Below are positions 14,468-23,211 of a DNA stretch of 49,203 bases, piece by piece (the first letter of the stretch is position 1; the number at the start of each line of letters is the position of its first letter). The stretch comes from Alphaproteobacteria bacterium (GTDB lineage: Bacteria > Pseudomonadota > Alphaproteobacteria > Rhizobiales > Devosiaceae): positions 1-49,203 of the forward strand of contig JAHJWO010000011.1 in assembly GCA_018828145.1 (NCBI GenBank), read 5' to 3'. Position numbers and translations under genes: made by a program. The notes beneath the pieces were generated by a model. That model was not told the origin of the DNA and did not search any database. It was given only the letters and a program-made list of their open reading frames with translations.

Positions 14468-16471
14468 GTGTTTCTGACCAACGACCCGACGACCGAGATC
14501 GTCGCCCACTTCCTCGGCTACTTCGAGCTTGCCGTCGAAGCCATGCGGACGCGTCTCGGCTACGAGCAGATCGAGGCTGCCGCTGCTTCCGATCAGCTCG
14601 ATCCGGCGCTGGAACAGCACTCCGCCGAAATCACCCAAAAATTCACCCTCGGGGCCTACCAGCCCGGCGTCGATTACATTCCGCCAACCTGGGAGATCCG
14701 GGGCCACTCGCCGATCGAGGACATCGCCGCCCCTGCCCCGTTTTCGCGCATCCACCTGCCGCCCATTGCCGCGGACGATTCGGCGATGCGGCAACACACG
14801 CAAGCCATGGCCTCGGGCCCATTCATCGGCCCCGAACCCGGCTCGGTCATCGCCATCATCGCACAGTCGATTACCCTCTCGGACGACGATATCGTGGTGC
14901 TCGGCGAGTATGACGGGCCGCTGGCGTTCCAATCGGGCGCAGCGGCGGGCATAGCGCTTTTGCGCGGCGCTGCCACCGCGATTTCCAGCCCGGTCACCGA
15001 CGCATCGGGGATGCACACCGAGAGGGATGTGCCGCGCTTTGTCGAGCACGTGGCCGAGGTGTTCGAGCAGTTGGCCAGTAGCGAGCCGCCGCCAGACACC
15101 ATTATCAACATCACCGATGACATCGAGGGCACCTATGTCAACGGCGAGATGGTCGAGACGGCGCCTGACTTGATCGAGGCACTGCCCGAGCACCTAAAGG
15201 GCATGATGGGCGACGACGAAGCGGCGCCCGAAGAGCCCACCGAGACCATAGTCGAGGTGGCCCTTTCGGGGGACGAAGTGGCCGGAACGGTTACGCTCGA
15301 AGCGGGTGGGAACCTCCTCGTCAACGAGGCGGCCTTCGTCAATGCGGGCGTGGGCGGCGCGATTTTCGCCATTGGCGGCGACCTGCACCAGCTCGATGTC
15401 ATTATCCAAAGCAACGCCTATTTCGATACCGACACGGTGGACGCGGGCGTGCCCGGCGCGGCGCAGAACCTGCCGGGGACCACCACCGCCATCAACTCCG
15501 CCAGCTTCGTCCAGGAAATCCGCGACGCCATCGGCGAGGCCGCCGAGGCCAATCCCGGAGTCATGCCCGCCAATTGGCAGGTGTCGATAGTCAGTGGCGA
15601 CCTGGTCTTCATCGAGTGGCTGAGCCAGTTCACCTTTGCGTCCGACCAAGACATCAGTGTGCTCTCGTCTACCGGCGCCAACACCGTTGTCACCACAGGC
15701 GAAAATGTGGGCCTCAACGGCGTGAGCTTTGTCAATCTGGGGCTCCATTTCGACCTCATCATCGTGGGAGGCAACCTCTACGACGCCAACATCATCGTGC
15801 AGACCAACGTGCTCTACGACAACGACACCATAAGGATGCTGGGTGAGAGTTCGGCGGGCACGGGCGGGCTTTCCACCAGCGGTAACCTGTTGTGGAACGA
15901 GGCGTCGATCCACAATGTGGGGCCCACCTCGTTCGTCGATGAGATGCCCGATCACTATCAGGCGGCGATGGACGACCTCGACAATGGCGACTTCGGCATG
16001 CCCACGGGCTTTGCCTCTGACATGCAGTTCGAAGGCTTCGAAATGCTTCGGGTGCTCTACGTCGCCGGCAACATCTATGACCTGCGCTATGTCGAGCAGA
16101 CCAACATTCTGGGCGATGCCGACATGGTGGCGCTGCAGAAGGCGGCCCTGATCGAGGGGCAGCCCGAGGCGCAATGGGACATCAACACCGGCGCCAACGC
16201 GCTGGTCAACATCGCTACCATCACCGATTTCGATGGGATGGGCGACATGGCCTATGTCGATGGCCAGGTCTATTCCGACGCCATCCTGATCCAAGCCGAG
16301 ATCCTCGCCGCCGATAATGGCTATGCCGGCGGCGACGCGCTGGTGACCGAAGTCATCGCCTTCCTCGACGTCGATATGGAACCTGACTTGTTCCAAGATA
16401 GCGGGCTCGGCACCACACCGCCCGCCGCCGATGGCCCGCCGGCTGACATCATCCAATCCGTGCTCGCTTAG
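14468..16471 (+). CDS. Large acidic companion protein of the secretion operon (667 aa)
   Basis: No family is recognised. The GTG start at 14468 has an excellent ribosome site (CGGAGGTAAG). Residues 1-260 are a mixed region with helices (TTEIVAHFLGYFELAVEAMR). Residues 270-620 contain five degenerate copies of a beta-rich motif of the form GG(D/N)L-x2-x-x-I-I-x-Q-(T/S)-N-x-x-x-D-x-D-x-V, at about 302, 374, 433, 532 and 597, three of them preceded by a G-N-L-L-x-N-E-A-like phrase. There is no Sec signal peptide or membrane segment. It lies between the repeat-protein gene and the exporter, with only 23 bases before the latter. It could be a second secreted substrate or a cytoplasmic partner of the cargo. 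Confidence 0.8.
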   Translation: MFLTNDPTTEIVAHFLGYFELAVEAMRTRLGYEQIEAAAASDQLDPALEQHSAEITQKFTLGAYQPGVDYIPPTWEIRGHSPIEDIAAPAPFSRIHLPPIAADDSAMRQHTQAMASGPFIGPEPGSVIAIIAQSITLSDDDIVVLGEYDGPLAFQSGAAAGIALLRGAATAISSPVTDASGMHTERDVPRFVEHVAEVFEQLASSEPPPDTIINITDDIEGTYVNGEMVETAPDLIEALPEHLKGMMGDDEAAPEEPTETIVEVALSGDEVAGTVTLEAGGNLLVNEAAFVNAGVGGAIFAIGGDLHQLDVIIQSNAYFDTDTVDAGVPGAAQNLPGTTTAINSASFVQEIRDAIGEAAEANPGVMPANWQVSIVSGDLVFIEWLSQFTFASDQDISVLSSTGANTVVTTGENVGLNGVSFVNLGLHFDLIIVGGNLYDANIIVQTNVLYDNDTIRMLGESSAGTGGLSTSGNLLWNEASIHNVGPTSFVDEMPDHYQAAMDDLDNGDFGMPTGFASDMQFEGFEMLRVLYVAGNIYDLRYVEQTNILGDADMVALQKAALIEGQPEAQWDINTGANALVNIATITDFDGMGDMAYVDGQVYSDAILIQAEILAADNGYAGGDALVTEVIAFLDVDMEPDLFQDSGLGTTPPAADGPPADIIQSVLA

Positions 16472-16494
16472 TCCAATGCCCGCGGGGCCCATTC

Positions 16495-18822
16495 ATGACC
16501 ATAGACAGTCTTCCTCGTGCCGGTGAAAACATCGTGGCCCGCCACCTCCGCCAGAACGAAATGGCCCGGGCCGCCCGGGTTGATCGGCTGATGTTCGACA
16601 TCAGCTCGGCCGCCTCTGAACTGGAGGCGCTGGCCGAGGAGGAAGAGGGGGCCGAAGCCGCACCGGAGGACTATGCCGACGAGGAGGTCGGCGAGCCCCA
16701 GCCGGACAACGCGGGGGAGGAAGAATACGTCGCGGAAGAGGAGCCTGAAGAGGATTATGAGGTCGATGAGGCTGATGAGCCCGATGAAATGGAGGCCGAA
16801 CCCGCCGCGGCCATCGCGCCGGAGTTAGAGCCCAAACCTGCACCTGAACCTCTACGTGCTACCGCGCCGCCGCCTCAACCGCAGCCCAAACCCGAGCCGC
16901 TCCAAGCGCGCGAAACCGAGTTCCGTACCCCGGAACCCGCCAACCGGTCCAAAATCCCGCCCATCGTTGACGCCGATCTCGGCCCCCTCAAGACTTTCAA
17001 CCCGCCCGTGCGCGATGGCGGCGACAAAGCGGGCAAGGGCGACGGCAACGGCGGTGGTGGCAGCCGCGATGGCTTCCATAAGCGCACTGCCACGCCCAAC
17101 TTCGCCCAAAGCTTTCAGAATGGCCTCGACGTCGTCCGCACCAATCTGATCATCGTCATGGCCTTCACCGTGTTCATCAACATCCTGGTGCTGGCGCTGC
17201 CGATCTACCTGTTCCAGATTTCGGATCGTGTGCTCACCAGCCGCTCGCTCGATACGCTGGTTATGCTCACCGCCGCCGTGGTGGGCGCTGTGATCTTGCA
17301 GGCCGTACTCGACGCGGTGCGGCGCTTCATCCTGATGCGCACGGCAGTCGAGGTCGCGGTGCAGCTGGGTTCGCCCATTCTCAGCGCTGCGGCGCGCGCC
17401 TCGTTGCATAGCAATGGTAGGGACTATCAGGTGCTGGGTGACCTCCAGCAACTGCGCACCTTCATCGTCTCGGGCACGCTGTTGGCCTTCCTCGACGCGC
17501 CCATGGCGCCGCTCTTCGTGCTGGCGGTCTACCTCATTCACCCCGATCTCGGGCTCATCGTGATCGGGGCGGCGCTGGTCCTGTTCGTGGTCGCCACAAT
17601 CAACCAGCGCCTCACCGCCAAGCCGTTCGCGGAGGCCAATAACCTGCTGAGCCGCGCCACGCTGCACCTCGATTCCATGTCGCGGAACTCGCAGATCATC
17701 AACGCACTAGCGATGATCCCCGAAGCGGTGCGCATCTGGGGCCGCGACACTGCCGGCTCACTAAAGGCCCAGGTGCGCGCGCAGGACCGCAATATCCTGA
17801 TGTCGAGCGTTTCCAAGGCCGTGCGCCTGCTGACCCAGGTTGCCATGCTGGGTTGGGGCGCTTTCCTCGCCATCGAAGGTGAAATCACCGGCGGCATGGT
17901 CATCGCCGCCTCGATCATCGCCGCCCGCGCCCTCACCCCGATCGAAGGGGCCATCGAGGGCTGGAGCGGCTTCACCCAGTTCCGCGCCTCGTTCAGCCGC
18001 ATCAAGGGCCTGCTGCAATCCTCGCCGTTCAATTTCGAGCGCCTGATGCTGCCCGATCCCAAGGGGCGGCTCGATGTGGAGCGCATCCTTTTCGTGCCAC
18101 CACCCAACAAAAAGGTGCTGCTCAACGGCATTTCATTTTCGCTGTTGCCGGGCGAGTCCCTCGCCGTGATCGGCAATTCGGGCGCCGGCAAAACCACCTT
18201 GGGCAAGATGCTGGTGGGCTCCATCCTGCCCACCTCCGGGTCGGTGCGGCTCGACCTGATGGATTTGCGCAATTGGGACCAGCGCCAGTTCGGCGAGAAT
18301 ATCGGCTACCTGCCGCAGGACGTTCAGCTCTTCCCCGGCACCATCAAAGCCAACATTGCCCGCATGCGCGAAGATGTCAGCGATCAGGCGATCTATGATG
18401 CCGCCGTGCTGGCCGATGTGCATGAACTGATCGCCGCCTTCCCGCAGGGCTACGAGACCTATGTGGCTAGCGATGGCGCCCCGCTCTCGGGCGGTCAGAA
18501 ACAGCGCATCGCGCTGGCCCGTGCCTTCTTTGGCGATCCAAAACTGGTGGTGCTGGACGAACCCAATTCCAATCTCGACTCCCTCGGCGAAGCGGCGCTG
18601 GCCAAGGCCCTGCTGCATGCCCGCAAGCAGAAGATCACTGTCGTCACCATCACACAGCGCCCCGCTTTGCTCAACGTGGTCGACAAAATTCTCGTGCTCA
18701 ACAACGGCTCGGTTTCCATGTTCGGCGCGCGCCCTGAGGTCATGGCCGCGCTGACGCAGAACAAGAGTGCCAATACCGGCCAGACTGGCATCGACGCGCC
18801 TCAGGCCACCGGGGGGAGGTAG
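16495..18822 (+). CDS. Type I secretion permease/ATPase with acidic N-terminal extension (775 aa)
   Basis: PrtD/HlyB-type ABC exporter subunit of the inner membrane. Residues 1-200 are an unusual Glu/Asp- then Pro-rich, disordered extension ending in a Gly/Asp linker. The transmembrane domain spans about 210-490 (first helices LIIVMAFTVFINILVLALPI and LTAAVVGAVILQAVL). The nucleotide-binding domain has Walker A GNSGAGKT (560-567), signature LSGGQ (664-668) and Walker B LVVLDEP (684-690). At the switch (H-loop) position, where His is expected before RP, this protein has Gln (TITQRP, Q721). No C39 peptidase domain is present. It sits 23 bases after the companion gene and 4 bases before the adaptor gene. 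The acidic extension may recognise or hold the cargo; that is inference. Confidence 0.92.
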   Translation: MTIDSLPRAGENIVARHLRQNEMARAARVDRLMFDISSAASELEALAEEEEGAEAAPEDYADEEVGEPQPDNAGEEEYVAEEEPEEDYEVDEADEPDEMEAEPAAAIAPELEPKPAPEPLRATAPPPQPQPKPEPLQARETEFRTPEPANRSKIPPIVDADLGPLKTFNPPVRDGGDKAGKGDGNGGGGSRDGFHKRTATPNFAQSFQNGLDVVRTNLIIVMAFTVFINILVLALPIYLFQISDRVLTSRSLDTLVMLTAAVVGAVILQAVLDAVRRFILMRTAVEVAVQLGSPILSAAARASLHSNGRDYQVLGDLQQLRTFIVSGTLLAFLDAPMAPLFVLAVYLIHPDLGLIVIGAALVLFVVATINQRLTAKPFAEANNLLSRATLHLDSMSRNSQIINALAMIPEAVRIWGRDTAGSLKAQVRAQDRNILMSSVSKAVRLLTQVAMLGWGAFLAIEGEITGGMVIAASIIAARALTPIEGAIEGWSGFTQFRASFSRIKGLLQSSPFNFERLMLPDPKGRLDVERILFVPPPNKKVLLNGISFSLLPGESLAVIGNSGAGKTTLGKMLVGSILPTSGSVRLDLMDLRNWDQRQFGENIGYLPQDVQLFPGTIKANIARMREDVSDQAIYDAAVLADVHELIAAFPQGYETYVASDGAPLSGGQKQRIALARAFFGDPKLVVLDEPNSNLDSLGEAALAKALLHARKQKITVVTITQRPALLNVVDKILVLNNGSVSMFGARPEVMAALTQNKSANTGQTGIDAPQATGGR

Positions 18823-18826
18823 CCCA

Positions 18827-20161
18827 ATGTCCGCATCAGCCGAACTGCAAAACCTCGAATGGTATTCCGGCGTGCCCCGCTCGATCCGCAAGCAGACCCT
18901 CTTCGGCTTCATGCTGGTGGCGGCCGCATTCGGCGGCTTCGGCGGTTGGGCAGCCATGGCGCCCCTGTCAGCGGCGGTCATCGCACCCGGCAGCTTCGTC
19001 GCCACCGGCGAAAACAAGATCATTCAGCACTTCGAGGGCGGCATCATCAAGGACCTGATGGTGCGCGAAGGCGATCAGGTCGGGGCCGGCCAAAGCCTGC
19101 TGCTGCTCGACGAAACCGCCGCCCACGCCAGTGCCCAGCAGCTCCAGCTGCGCCTAGTGCGGCTCGAAACCATCTGGGCCCGTCTCAGTGCCGAGGCCAA
19201 TGGAGCAACCGAATATGTGGCGCCGCCCACCGTTCTGGCCCACGTCGACAATCCCGAAGTGGCCCTCATTAACGAGAGCCAGCGAACCAATTTCAACGCA
19301 GCCCGGGACAAGCTGGTCAACGAAACCGCGCTGATGCAGCAGAATGTCGCCGCGCTCGAATTCCGTATCGAAGGTCGGCAGGCTCAGATCGAATCCATGA
19401 ACCGGCAACTGGCCCTGCTGCGCGAAGATTACCGCGTGATGGTGGACCTGCAGGGCAAAGGCGTTGCCGCGCAATCGTCGGTCCGGACCATCGAGCGTTC
19501 GATTGCCGATGCCGAGGGCGACGTTGCCCGCCTCGACTTCGAAGTCCGCGAGGCAGACGCTCAGATCGAGAAATACCGCCGCGAAATCATTCAGGCGACT
19601 GATGCGGTGCAACAGGCGGCACTCGACGAAATGCAGTCGGTGGAAGCCGAACTAGATGCGCTGCGCGAGCAGCTCCAGCAGGCCAATAACGTCTTGGCGC
19701 GCACCACCGTCAGCGCGCCGGTCGCCGGCACCATCGTGCGCATGTATTACCACACCACCGGCGGCGTCATCGAAAGCGGCAAGCCGATTTTCGAGATCCT
19801 GCCGGCCAATGTGCCGCTGATCGTCGAAGTCAAAATTCCGCGCATGCAGATCGATGAGGTCAGCCAGGGCCAGCCCGCCACGGTCCGCCTCACTGCCCTC
19901 AATCAGCGCACCACGCCAATCCTTGATGGCGAGGTGATCTATGTCTCCGCCGATACCATCGCCGACGCCGCTGACATGAACCAGGAGGTCTACGTGGCCC
20001 GCGTCAGCATCGCCCCCGCCCAACTCGCACGCGTCGATGGCTTCACGCCGACGCCCGGCATGCCCGCCGAAGTGTTTGTGCAAACCCGCGAGCGGACCTT
20101 CCTCGAATATCTGATCAAGCCCGTGACCGACAGCATGTCCCGAGCTTTCCACGAGCAGTAG
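18827..20161 (+). CDS. HlyD family type I secretion periplasmic adaptor (444 aa)
   Basis: Membrane fusion protein connecting the ABC exporter to an outer-membrane TolC-type channel. It has a short cytoplasmic N-terminus, one transmembrane helix at about residues 27-46, a biotinyl-lipoyl half motif (IIQHFEGGIIKDLMVREGDQ), a long coiled coil at about 130-300, and the second lipoyl half plus beta-barrel (TTVSAPVAGTIVRMYYHTTG, then EILPANVPLIVEVKI). The C-terminus RTFLEYLIKPVTDSMSRAFHEQ is the typical PrtE/HlyD ending. The ATG at 18827 follows GGGGGAGG. No TolC gene is present in the window, so a shared TolC is expected. Confidence 0.95.
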   Translation: MSASAELQNLEWYSGVPRSIRKQTLFGFMLVAAAFGGFGGWAAMAPLSAAVIAPGSFVATGENKIIQHFEGGIIKDLMVREGDQVGAGQSLLLLDETAAHASAQQLQLRLVRLETIWARLSAEANGATEYVAPPTVLAHVDNPEVALINESQRTNFNAARDKLVNETALMQQNVAALEFRIEGRQAQIESMNRQLALLREDYRVMVDLQGKGVAAQSSVRTIERSIADAEGDVARLDFEVREADAQIEKYRREIIQATDAVQQAALDEMQSVEAELDALREQLQQANNVLARTTVSAPVAGTIVRMYYHTTGGVIESGKPIFEILPANVPLIVEVKIPRMQIDEVSQGQPATVRLTALNQRTTPILDGEVIYVSADTIADAADMNQEVYVARVSIAPAQLARVDGFTPTPGMPAEVFVQTRERTFLEYLIKPVTDSMSRAFHEQ

Positions 20162-20293
20162 GGCCCCACGACGCGCCGCAGCGCCGCAATCCTGACCTGC
20201 TCTGCCGTGCCGGACCAGCTTAAACCGATCTGAGGGAGTCCCTGGTGGAAGTCGATAGGAGGTCCTTATCCGACGCCGATTGACACGTGGCTC

Positions 20294-20684
20294 ATGCGGT
20301 CGCGGGGCGGAATGGATGCCGGGGAGGCGCAGGAACAGGCCGACGCCATGATCGCTTGCGTCTATTCCAAGAGCCAAGAGGATAACAAGCCGAGCGAGAA
20401 CCCGGACGTTGCCGCGCTTCGCGCCGGGCTGGAAGCCCACTATCTGGATGCCGATGCCGAGAAAGAGGTGAAAAAACACTTCAAGTCGTTCGGCCAAGAC
20501 CCGCGCTTCCTGATTGTGTGCGATAAACTGCTGACCGGCTTTGACGCGCCGCTTGAGCATGTCATGTATCTCGACAAGCCGCTGAAGGAGCACAACCTCC
20601 TCCAAGCCATCGCCCGGACCAACCGCACTTGCACGATCAAGAAACCGGACGGGGGCGAGATCGAAAATCCGCAAACATCGGGTA
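20294..20684 (+). pseudogene. hsdR: Fragment of a type I restriction enzyme R subunit
   Basis: The frame encodes part of the second RecA-like helicase domain of HsdR: DPRFLIVCDKLLTGFDAP, then MYLDKPLKEHNLLQAIARTN, corresponding to SF2 helicase motifs V-VI. The nuclease and ATP-binding parts are absent, and no hsdM or hsdS is nearby. The coding similarity stops near 20640 and is joined to an N-terminally truncated integrase. It is therefore a non-functional remnant created by recombination. Confidence 0.75.
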
Positions 20685-21617
20685 GAACTATCAGGCTTTA
20701 CCTTTGCCGAAGTGTCCGAGCGCTGGTTTGCCCATCAGATGGAACGCGTGGAAACCGTCAAAAAGCGGCAAATCTCACTTGAAACGAATGCCTATCGCCT
20801 TGCGGCACTGCTCAAGCTGCTCGGGAATATGGACATCGCCACCATCGGCGAGGACCAAGTGACGATGGTTCAACGCGAGCGTTTGAAAGACCGGAAGGCA
20901 CCGGCCACCATCAACTCCGAAACCCGCCTTCTCAAGCAGATCGTAAGATGGGCGTTGGACAAGGGCCTCGTCGGTCGCGAACTGAACGTCGAAAAAATAC
21001 CAGAGCCGCGCCGGCGAATTGCCCTCCCGACGCAGAAGGAAGTCGAGGCCATCCTTGCTCACCTTCCCGAAAGCACGGCCTTACTGGTGCACCTCTTGGG
21101 CGAGACTGGGTTCCCATCCGGCGAGGCGTTCCACCTTCAGTGGAACGACCTTGATTTCCAGCAAAATACCATTTCAGTCCAGCCCAAGGGGCCATGGACC
21201 CCAAAAACGCAACACAGCCATCGAACCGTGGCATTGACGCCGACGCTTATGCTGGCGCTTGGGGCGGCTCGCTCGGCTTACCTCGCTACCCTAGACCCCG
21301 GTGAAGAGCCTTCCCCCTTGGTCTTTCGGGGACGCGGCGGTGGGCGTGTCTGGGACTTCAGAAAGGCACTGGCGACTGCCGTGGCGGCGGCAGGTGTCAC
21401 TCGGGCAGGCCAGCCTCTACACATTACGCCGCACATGTTCCGCAAAGCCCACGCGACGTGGCTGGCAGAAAGAGGTGTGAACGAGGCGCTGCTACAACCC
21501 CGACTAGGTCACGCGCCGGGCTCGCGGGTCACCCAAGAAAGCTATGTCCATGTGCAAAGCCCGGAAGCGCTCAAGGCGACAGTCATCTTCTTAGACAACC
21601 ATCGTCGTACCGCCTAA
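20685..21617 (+). pseudogene. Decayed tyrosine recombinase (integrase) fragment
   Basis: A phage-type integrase lacking its N-terminal arm-binding domain; similarity begins abruptly at about 20685 (LSGFTFAEVSERWF), right after the hsdR fragment, with a GTG at 20712 as the first possible start. The catalytic domain keeps HMFRKAH (His-x2-Arg), LGHAPGS and the Tyr in SYVHVQ, but the first catalytic Arg, normally in TG-x-R-x-x-E, is replaced (ETGFPSGEAF). It is therefore probably inactive. It ends 80 bases before the tRNA-Arg scar B and is followed by a perfect hairpin. Confidence 0.75.
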
Positions 21618-21623
21618 ACCGCC

Positions 21624-21645
21624 GCTCAGTTGGCACCAACTGAGC
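21624..21645 (+). terminator. Perfect 22-base hairpin after the decayed integrase
   Basis: GCTCAGTTGG (21624-21633) and CCAACTGAGC (21636-21645) are exact complements with a 2-base centre. It starts 7 bases after the integrase stop and lies before the att remnant. No T run follows on the plus strand. It may be a terminator or a recombination-associated palindrome. Confidence 0.5.
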
Positions 21646-21697
21646 ATTCGCCCAAAAGGATGTTCGCTCAGAGCCTTGAAAATAATACTAGAGAATT

Positions 21698-21743
21698 TGG
21701 CGCACCCGACAGAATTCGAATCTGTGACCTCTGCCTTCGGAGG
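21698..21743 (-). other. tRNA-Arg(CCG) 3' half, putative att site B
   Basis: On the minus strand this reads CCCTCCGAAGGCAGAGGTC, then ACAGATTCGAATTCTGT and CGGGTGCGCCA. That is the anticodon loop (CCG), variable region, a fully paired T arm (ACAGA/TCTGT) and the acceptor end with CCA of a tRNA-Arg. The 5' half is missing, so it is not a gene. It lies about 170 bases upstream of a complete integrase gene, the usual arrangement for an element integrated at a tRNA 3' end. Confidence 0.75.
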
Positions 21744-21913
21744 GCTGGGGCTGAGTATTTCCCGGCATATTCCGGCAGATGGAAGTGGCCCCTACGTATC
21801 TGAAATATATGGATTTTCTCGACGCTGACGTTTACAAGGCTATTCTGTCCTATGCGAGAATATCCGCATTCATAGTGACTCTGTGGTGACTCTGAAAAAA
21901 ACTGGAGGGGCAT

Positions 21914-23182
21914 ATTAGCAAGCTGACGAAATCAGGCGTGGACCGCGCGCAGCCAAAGGCGTCGCCCTATTTCATCTGGTGCTCCGAGCTGGCCGGATTC
22001 GGCGTTCGGATTTATCCATCGGGCACGAAAAGCTACTATGCAGATTATTACAACAAGGGCAGGCAGCGGAACCGGATCTCCATTGGATCGCATGGCAAGC
22101 TAACGACTGAAGAAGCACGCAAGGAAGCGCGCATCATCTTGGCAGGAGCGCTGAAGGGTGAAGATGCTGCGCTGGAACGTCGGACACGCCGTACCTCTCT
22201 CACCGTTGCCGAACTGTGTGACGACTACCTTGTTGCGGCACGCAAAGGGTTGGTGCTCGGACGGAAACGGAAGGCTAAAAAGCCTTCGACGTTAAGCACG
22301 GACGAAGGGCGCATCACACGGCACATCAAACCGCTCCTTGGCCGCAAGCTCGTCATCGACATTACGTCTGCGGACATCCAGAAATTTATCTGGGACGTGA
22401 CCTTGGGCAAAACAGCCACCACCCAGCCCTCTCCAAACAAGCATGGAAAAATCGTCGTAACAGGCGGCCCCGGCACTGCCTCGCGTACGGCGGGACTGCT
22501 CAGCGGCATTCTGACCTACGCGAAAAATAGCGGTATTATCGGAGCGAACCCGGCGTTTGGTGTACCCCGCCCAGCGGACAACAAGCGGCACAGACGCTTG
22601 ACGCCGGATGAATATAAGCAGCTCGGAGATGTTCTCAGGGATGCCCAAGACCAGATCCCGCAGGCTCGCGAGGGCATATGGTTGCTCGCACTTAGCGGCG
22701 CTCGCATTGGCGAAGTGGAAGCGCTAAGTTGGAGCGCGCTTCAAATTCATCGGAAGACAGCCATCCTTGAGGACACCAAAGCTGGGCGCTCGCTGCGTCC
22801 TTTCTCCGACGCTGCCCTAGCCGTTTTATATCGATTGCGGTCGCTTGGTAACAGGAGCTACGTTTTACCGGGTGTCCGAAAGAAAGATGGCCATTATGGG
22901 GGACTGGATAACGCGGTAACGCGCATTATGGCGCGTGCAAAGTTGCCTGGAGTCACCGCCCACACTTTGCGGCATTCCTTCGCAAGCATTGGCAACGATC
23001 TAGGCTATACTGAAAGCACAATCGGGGCAATAATCGGCCATGGCACTCATACAATGACGGCCGACTATATTCACCATCTTGATCCTGTTCTCGTGGCTGC
23101 AGCCAACACGATCGCGAAAGAGGTTTTTCGCCAGATGCTGGAAGGAACAGGGTCGGGGGCCGCGCCTGCCGGTTCCTATTAA
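21914..23182 (+). CDS. int: Tyrosine recombinase/integrase (about 422 aa)
   Basis: Complete P4/phage-type site-specific integrase. N-terminal DUF4102-like domain: KLTKSGVDRAQPKASPYFIW and GFGVRIYPSGTKSYYADYYN (residues 3-50). A core-binding domain follows, then the catalytic domain with Arg in LSGARIGEVEALSW, Lys in EDTKAGRS, HTLRHSF (His-x2-Arg), IGHGTH and the nucleophile Tyr in TADYIHHL. The family normally starts just before KLTK, which here is preceded by ATT at 21914 three bases after GGAGGGG; a GTG at 21938 would remove the conserved first strand. The start is therefore probably the rare ATT. It is adjacent to att remnant B and convergent with the DUF927 gene (29-base gap). Confidence 0.92.
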   Translation: MSKLTKSGVDRAQPKASPYFIWCSELAGFGVRIYPSGTKSYYADYYNKGRQRNRISIGSHGKLTTEEARKEARIILAGALKGEDAALERRTRRTSLTVAELCDDYLVAARKGLVLGRKRKAKKPSTLSTDEGRITRHIKPLLGRKLVIDITSADIQKFIWDVTLGKTATTQPSPNKHGKIVVTGGPGTASRTAGLLSGILTYAKNSGIIGANPAFGVPRPADNKRHRRLTPDEYKQLGDVLRDAQDQIPQAREGIWLLALSGARIGEVEALSWSALQIHRKTAILEDTKAGRSLRPFSDAALAVLYRLRSLGNRSYVLPGVRKKDGHYGGLDNAVTRIMARAKLPGVTAHTLRHSFASIGNDLGYTESTIGAIIGHGTHTMTADYIHHLDPVLVAAANTIAKEVFRQMLEGTGSGAAPAGSY

Positions 23183-23211
23183 TCTCCCGCGTCTGGTGTT
23201 TGGGACACCTC

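Noticed and set aside
15194..16492. Reverse-strand frame of 432 aa opposite the companion gene
   Set aside because: The plus-strand frame has a strong ribosome site, internal repeats and operon spacing; the reverse frame is His/Val/Asp-rich without a motif.
21698..21743. Considered as an intact tRNA-Arg gene
   Set aside because: Only the anticodon loop to the CCA end is present; no D arm or 5' acceptor strand can be found upstream on the minus strand.
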